From Camillea tinctor (taxonomy: Eukaryota > Ascomycota > Sordariomycetes > Xylariales > Xylariaceae), in the NCBI GenBank assembly GCA_022578605.1, contig MU394099.1:186391-250390 (forward strand): DNA of 64,000 nucleotides. Reading direction: 5' to 3'. Positions 59,392 to 64,000 of the stretch are shown in pieces. Numbering within the stretch: the stretch's first letter is position 1; every line of letters begins with the position of its first letter. The position numbers and the translations under genes are program-made. Below the pieces are notes generated by a model. The model had not been told where the DNA came from. It did not search any database and was given only the letters and a program-made list of their open reading frames with translations.

Positions 59392-59877
59392 ATGCGCCGC
59401 CAAGACGCTTCCGTAATACCAATTCCTCCTGCCCATCCAGTACCACTACACAGGTTGCCGTGGATGTATATACCCCGGATAACTAGTCGGTTCCTTGATC
59501 CCCCATACGGGGTACTTGGAGCGGGGCAAAATTCACTCATCTCACGCCACCACCAACACCACTCTGCGCCCTCCAACGACCGGCTGCTACTTTTGATACG
59601 TCAATTCGTTACGAGCGTGCTGGGCGCATTGTCAGCTGCATCCGACCTCGTCCGATCGCGAGCCTCAGGCAGCTTACGGAAGCGCGACGTTAACACGACA
59701 ATTGGCGTGACCGTCGCCATTCTGCTCGCGGTTTTCTTGGTCGCTTTTTTCTCCTTCTTGCACATCTACCGCCACTCGATCCGTTTCACCTTTCGCAAGA
59801 AGAGGCGGCACCACAAATCGGTCAACTCATCGCATCCAGATAGTACGGGAGGTCATGGAGAGACGCCTGCTGGTTGA
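59392..59877 (+). CDS. Small single-pass membrane protein (161 aa)
   Basis: ATG 59392 is the first true ATG in a frame open from upstream. The N-terminal 100 residues are Pro/His/Arg-rich and probably disordered, with a conserved-looking RFLDPPYGVLGAG and an amphipathic segment (RLLLLIRQFVTSVLGAL). A TM helix follows (TTIGVTVAILLAVFLVAFF), then a strongly basic cytoplasmic tail (RFTFRKKRRHHKS) that ends Gly-rich. The topology (N outside, basic C inside) fits a type III or type I membrane protein. The role is unknown; such small proteins are common in Pezizomycotina. An unrecognised 5' exon is possible. Confidence 0.6.
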   Translation: MRRQDASVIPIPPAHPVPLHRLPWMYIPRITSRFLDPPYGVLGAGQNSLISRHHQHHSAPSNDRLLLLIRQFVTSVLGALSAASDLVRSRASGSLRKRDVNTTIGVTVAILLAVFLVAFFSFLHIYRHSIRFTFRKKRRHHKSVNSSHPDSTGGHGETPAG

Positions 59878-59947
59878 CGAAGGGTTTTGCGATATACGTG
59901 CGCGTGTACGCGCTGTATTAGAGAGCTGACTATACTATACTGGTCCA

Positions 59948-60073
59948 GCGACAGCCGGTGTGATATGAACTGGACTTCTACGGCGACCACGACCCAGAGA
60001 CTTATCAGCAGCGACAGCCGGTGTGATATGAACTGGACTTCTACGGCGACCACGACCCAGAGACTTATCAGCA
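59948..60073 (+). repeat. 63-bp tandem duplication
   Basis: Two adjacent, apparently identical 63-base units start at 59948 and 60011 with GCGACAGCCGG and end with GACTTATCAGCA. A third unit begins at 60074 but diverges after a few bases. The period is a multiple of three, so any frame across it stays open. It lies 70 bases past the stop of the membrane protein gene, probably in its 3' untranslated region. Confidence 0.85.
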
Positions 60074-61587
60074 GCGAACACCGATATATCCATGGGCTAA
60101 ACTCTTAAGTTTGGCCCCCATGCAGCTCAACGTATATCAGGAAGCCCCTTTATACACCAAAAAAAATACTGATATACAGCATGGGAGATATCGAAGTACT
60201 GTGACTACTGATGATTCATGAAAAGACGATGAAGACGCATTTTTTGGAACAAGGGGCTTCTTTTTTTATGAGGCACGGCATTGGGCGGCGTTTATGGTTT
60301 ACGATAGCGTATATCAAGGGTTGGGGTTTGCGCAATGATACGATTCTTCACGATTTGATGAGATTAATGTCCCTTTCCGTTGAAGGGGCTTGACGATAGA
60401 TATGATCACATCTCATAACCCCCCACCTTTGGTCCATATAAATCCCAAAGGGGGAAACATTGACGCCAGAATGAGAGCTTAGTGTAAATTTTTATCACGA
60501 TTGATCTTCAAGGAGAGAACAAAAAATGAATTACGCATAGGTGATAATAACTTCAGAAAGTCGTTTACAGCCCACACTGCATAGTCCGATTGTATTGGTG
60601 CCCAACGAATGATCCCGTGCAAAAATCGATTTTGATAGTTGCTATTAACCTAGACACCTATATTTGACTGGTGCTATGCTAACTTGCCAGCTCAGCTACC
60701 CTCCTTCGTCATTATGCGTGCATAGTTGTATTGTGCCAGTAGTCTATATGCCCCTCTTTCCATGCACTCGGCCTAGAGAAGCATATGCATCTGATGTCTA
60801 GGTCTGGAATTTCAAATTGTCTCTCTGATAAAGGGTTTCTTATATGTATACAGGCATATATATTTTCTCTACTAACCTCACACATTTAGCTCCATTCACA
60901 GGCGATAGTAGGGAGAAGAGCAAGAGCACACGGAGAAGCCCGAGCCTGGGTTGTCGTAGTTGGGCCTTTTCCCCCTCTCACAAGCAGACCCTGATTTTGG
61001 CCGTTCCACCTCCCTTGGCACAGACGATCGTCCCCGCTCAGCCCTGTCCGGGGCTATGATACGCAGGGTCGGGAGACCGTACCGAGCCACTGTCCGGCAG
61101 GTCCCGGTTATTGGTTGGAGGACATAACGGTTCGTTCCTAGTACGTACGCTAGATGTTTTAGTTACGCCAAAAGGGGAAGTGGAAAAGTGTGGAGTACGG
61201 CGCCGTTTATGTAGGGAGGGTGACGAAGTTGCTTTTTTTTGTTTCGGCTGTAGGAAGAACAAAAAATAAGACATCATATTGGGGAGAAAAGTACTCGAGA
61301 GAATACTTAAAGGTGTACTTGTAGCCCGAAAGCACCGATAAGAGCAAGTCAAACACCCATATAAGAGGACTCCAGCAAAATATCGCCTTATGGCAGTTAA
61401 AGTCAAACGACTATTTTATTATTCCAGCAGGCTTTTTAGATAATCGCATGCTAATCAATACGAACAGCCCATTCCAAAATTCTGCCAATTGCCTACTAAC
61501 TAGCTACCAAAAATAAGGGGGAAAGGGGGTGAGAAACAGAAAAGCTGTCACCCCTTCTACCACTCCCCCGGGTTACACCCATCCGAC
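60074..61587. other. Intergenic, no gene seen
   Basis: No supported gene. It includes the 3' flanks of the two converging genes. Frames at 60211-60393, 60844-61059 and 61038-61406 show no motif. Confidence 0.35.
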
Positions 61588-62679
61588 CTACAGCGAAGCC
61601 CTCGAGTTCCCACCTTTACCCTTTCGCATCGTACGCCTATCCTCCACGACAAACCAGTCGTCTTCTGCCTCTGCTCTCACGGGTATCCGGCCCTTGATGC
61701 TCATGACATTCGTCCTGTTGATACCCGGGTAAACCGGGGTCGGGCGCTCATCTCTCGTGGCTCCATATTTCGGAACCTGTAGTACCATCGTGTCTGAGCG
61801 CCTGAGAGCCGCGAGGGCAGGGTCGGAAGGAGCCTCGAGAGTAGGTATAACTTCAGGTAGTCTGTCCAGGGAAGACGCGGGGGTTGGCGGCTCCGCTGCG
61901 GACCCGAACTCGTTCGGCGATGGTGGGGAAGCGGTGGGTTCTTGTTCCTGAGCGTGGATTGGTGATGGGAATGCGGCGGAAGAGCGGGCTTGTAGGTACT
62001 CATGTAATCCTGCTTGATACTGTTCGTTAATGGTAGCCTGTAGGTGTGCGAGGCTCTGGCTGAGATTTCCCGAGAGCGTACCAGTTAGCTGGCATACAGC
62101 GTCACGGATCACCTCCACAGGTATGCTTTCAGCTGCCCTATAAAGCTCTCCCAGGTCCTGGGTTGCCTTAGTCAGGTCCTCCTGCAACCCGAAGAGGTCT
62201 GATGTGATATTGGCCGTGATATGTTCAGTTGGTAATAGCACACAGGAAATGCGAGGTTCATCCTGTCTATCCTCGATAATTCCGCCCGTAGAGGGCGAAA
62301 AAGCAGCTACTGTATTCTGAGAGCTCGACGGTGAATCTAATAATACAGATTCGCTCTGTCTTTGGGTTAAATGCCTCTCCTGTGCGATTCCTGTGGGAAT
62401 AGGGGTATAAGGATAGTAAAAAGGGGGTTCTACGCCGACTGTACGGTCTGTTTTATCCTCGATAATCGCTTCAACCAGGCGTCCTAGAGTTTCGTAAATA
62501 ATATCAAGTTTACTGGTTACTTCATTATGTTGTAAAATCTGGGTAATTTTCTCCTTCCTGCGATCTTGGCGATGACGGGGTCCTCGACGACGATGGCGCC
62601 GTTGCTGGCGGGATTGTGGAGGCAGAGACAGAGTTGAAGGAGACGGTCCTCGGCGAAGCGTAGATGAGAATTCAGACAT
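61588..62679 (-). CDS. Hypothetical protein, single exon (363 aa)
   Basis: A clean frame runs from ATG 62679. The first 45 residues are Ser/Pro then extremely basic (QRRHRRRGPRHRQDRRKEK), a possible nucleic-acid-binding or nuclear-targeting segment. Helical stretches follow (LDIIYETLGRLVEAIIEDK and LFGLQEDLTKATQDLGELYR, with a coiled-coil look). The middle is Ser/Pro-rich and disordered (about 250-300), and the end is basic (RRTMRKGKGGNSRASL). There is no signal peptide or TM helix. Coding quality is good: a long uninterrupted frame and non-repetitive composition. No domain was recognised. The basic N-terminus plus coiled coil resembles structural nucleic-acid-binding or gag-like proteins, but that is only a guess. 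Confidence 0.6.
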   Translation of the reverse strand: MSEFSSTLRRGPSPSTLSLPPQSRQQRRHRRRGPRHRQDRRKEKITQILQHNEVTSKLDIIYETLGRLVEAIIEDKTDRTVGVEPPFYYPYTPIPTGIAQERHLTQRQSESVLLDSPSSSQNTVAAFSPSTGGIIEDRQDEPRISCVLLPTEHITANITSDLFGLQEDLTKATQDLGELYRAAESIPVEVIRDAVCQLTGTLSGNLSQSLAHLQATINEQYQAGLHEYLQARSSAAFPSPIHAQEQEPTASPPSPNEFGSAAEPPTPASSLDRLPEVIPTLEAPSDPALAALRRSDTMVLQVPKYGATRDERPTPVYPGINRTNVMSIKGRIPVRAEAEDDWFVVEDRRTMRKGKGGNSRASL

Positions 62680-63494
62680 TATACTAGTAAGTGCTCTCAG
62701 TACTATTGTCTTCCTTGATCTTCTATCAATTCGATGTTCGTAAGATTAAGAAAGATAACATCTTAAGTATTGCCACATTGGGATTTTATAGGGACTCTTC
62801 GTACGAGTCAAAGGGAGTACAATAACTCATCAAAGTTCACCATGTGTAAATTACTCGGTTCGCTAGAAATAATTCAAAACAGGTATGTAGGTATTAGATA
62901 GTACCTTCTATGACTATTAAGTTGTAGGACCAGTAATAAATAGTCAATGTGACTCCCCATTTCTATTGTCGCGAACTTCACAGAGCAAAGTGTATTTGGT
63001 TCTTTCAAGTGGTTATTATATATGAACTTACACAACTTCTATAGGTTAATAGCATAGGTTTATTCTCATGAATGTCATTCTTATTGATTTGGGGATAGGA
63101 TGTATCAAGTTGTGTTCAACAAGCAGATCTCATTTGAAGACCCCAACTCCATAACCCTGTAAATTCCATCTATGAAATTCGAACATTGATCCTCAAGTCC
63201 TGAAAACTCTATGCTTCTCTTCACTGTACGTCTTGATTTCTCATTCAATAGCGTCCCCTCGCATTCTGTCAACGTTTGCTCTTGACCAGTATTTGTCACG
63301 GCTATATAAGAGCTAATTGTCAAACGACAATTGGCATATGTCTTTTGTCTCCACAGTATTCATTTCACCCAGCCCCTTAGTCCTCGTTTTTCCTTCAAAG
63401 CCTGCTACACTTGTCTTCCCGTGCTTAGATCAAGTATCCGATTGTAGGAGAACCTGTGAATTCAGCTCTACCAATTCCTACCCAACGAAATGTA
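62680..63494. other. Intergenic with one hairpin-element end
   Basis: AT-rich promoter side of the hypothetical gene. It contains the left end of a TGTCACG element at 63294. No gene supported. Confidence 0.4.
63294..63356 (+). repeat. Left end of TGTCACG hairpin element
   Basis: TGTCACGGCTATATAAGAGC is followed by the same stem-loop (GCTAATTGTC/GACAATTGGC) and CATATGTCTTTTGTCTCCACA as at 989 and 11859, with one base lost in GGACTA. No right end is visible before the window ends. It lies about 140 bases past the stop codon of the partial gene at the right edge. Confidence 0.65.
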
Positions 63495-64000
63495 CTATGC
63501 GGCCGATCCTCTCACGATATCCAGCTTGGCGTACCAATAATCGAGTATGACTCGATGATACGGGTTATATGACGCGTCTGAAGATTGCGAATTATCATCA
63601 TCATCGTCATCGCCATCACCATCATTATCATCATCATCATCATTCCATATAATCCCGAGTTGTCTAGATGCTTGTCGTTCTTCTTCGCAAAGATCGTCCC
63701 CATTAATGCTGTCCAGCACTTCGGTCGTTCGCTTGAGCCAATAATCTTTCAAGAACTCGATAAACTCTTCCGGACCATCAGGCTTGCTTAGTGCCAATGC
63801 AGACACTTTAAGCTCGAAGTCCTGCAAAAGCTTGGCGAATACATCTAGTACATGCTTCTCTTCATCTTGAATCTCGTCAATTTCCGCATCCGTTAAATAT
63901 TCAGGATATCCAAATAAAGACGGTCTGCAACATGTATGAGAGATTTCCAAGGCTGAAAATGTCAAGTATCGGATCGCCGCACCATAATGATGGGGACTTA
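63495..64000 (-). CDS. Hypothetical acidic protein, 3' part, runs off the edge
   Basis: The frame is open from the right edge (SPHHYGAAIRYLTFSALEIS) to a stop at 63495, at least 167 residues, so the N-terminus lies outside the window. The visible part is helical and acidic (YLTDAEIDEIQDEEKHVLDV, then FAKLLQDFELKVSALAL). An Asp/Asn run (about 63585-63655, from CAT/CATCAT trinucleotides on the plus strand) precedes a short C-terminus ending DYWYAKLDIVRGSAA. It resembles the C-terminal region of various fungal hypothetical proteins, but no domain was recognised. The Asp tract probably arose by microsatellite expansion. Confidence 0.6.
   Translation of the reverse strand, partial: SPHHYGAAIRYLTFSALEISHTCCRPSLFGYPEYLTDAEIDEIQDEEKHVLDVFAKLLQDFELKVSALALSKPDGPEEFIEFLKDYWLKRTTEVLDSINGDDLCEEERQASRQLGIIWNDDDDDNDGDGDDDDDDNSQSSDASYNPYHRVILDYWYAKLDIVRGSAA

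Noticed and set aside
1..64000. CRISPR arrays, operons, bacterial ribosome sites or a biosynthetic gene cluster
   Set aside because: The sequence is eukaryotic with spliced genes; no spaced direct repeats, and no PKS, NRPS, terpene synthase or P450 motif was seen.

Overview
The window looks like nuclear DNA of a filamentous ascomycete (Pezizomycotina). The evidence is a clear fungal chitin synthase export chaperone (CHS7), fungal-type F-box, bZIP and CorA-like proteins, a secreted GH3 beta-glucosidase, and genes split by many short introns (about 44-80 nt, mostly GTRNGT...YAG with CTAAC-like branch sites). Coding islands sit in long AT-rich stretches with solo LTRs and short inverted-repeat elements, as in a gene-sparse accessory region. 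The species cannot be named from the sequence alone.

Layout. 0-24 kb (all genes +): three paralogous protein-kinase genes at 4.2-7.0, 9.1-11.0 and 21.8-23.7 kb (the third is broken), with a CorA-like two-TM membrane protein at 15.4-17.3 kb and a family of TGTCACG-ended hairpin elements between them. 25-32 kb: an F-box protein (minus, one-base frameshift), CHS7 (minus) and a small two-exon gene (+). 32.5-40 kb: decayed DNA with a kinase pseudogene, a frameshifted Cys-rich small gene and two solo LTRs in opposite orientations. 40.8-47 kb: a single-pass membrane protein, a polytopic membrane-protein pseudogene interrupted by a solo LTR with a perfect 5-bp target duplication, and a GNAT acetyltransferase whose C-terminus now ends inside another copy of that LTR. 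47.8-53 kb: a Zn-ribbon-like frame, a complete nine-exon GH3 gene and an SDR pseudogene. 54-64 kb: a bZIP-type regulator with a frameshift, a small TM protein, a 363-residue hypothetical protein, and the 3' part of an acidic hypothetical gene running off the right edge.

No biosynthetic cluster or operon-like logic is evident. The kinase trio is the only set of related genes. CHS7 serves chitin synthesis and is the core housekeeping gene; GH3 serves extracellular glucan or glucoside breakdown. The striking theme is decay: several otherwise readable genes carry one or a few disruptive changes, and two are modified by solo LTRs. Some of the single-base frameshifts could instead be assembly errors. 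Gene models with introns were built by eye from splice signals and phase, with no alignment or transcript support.
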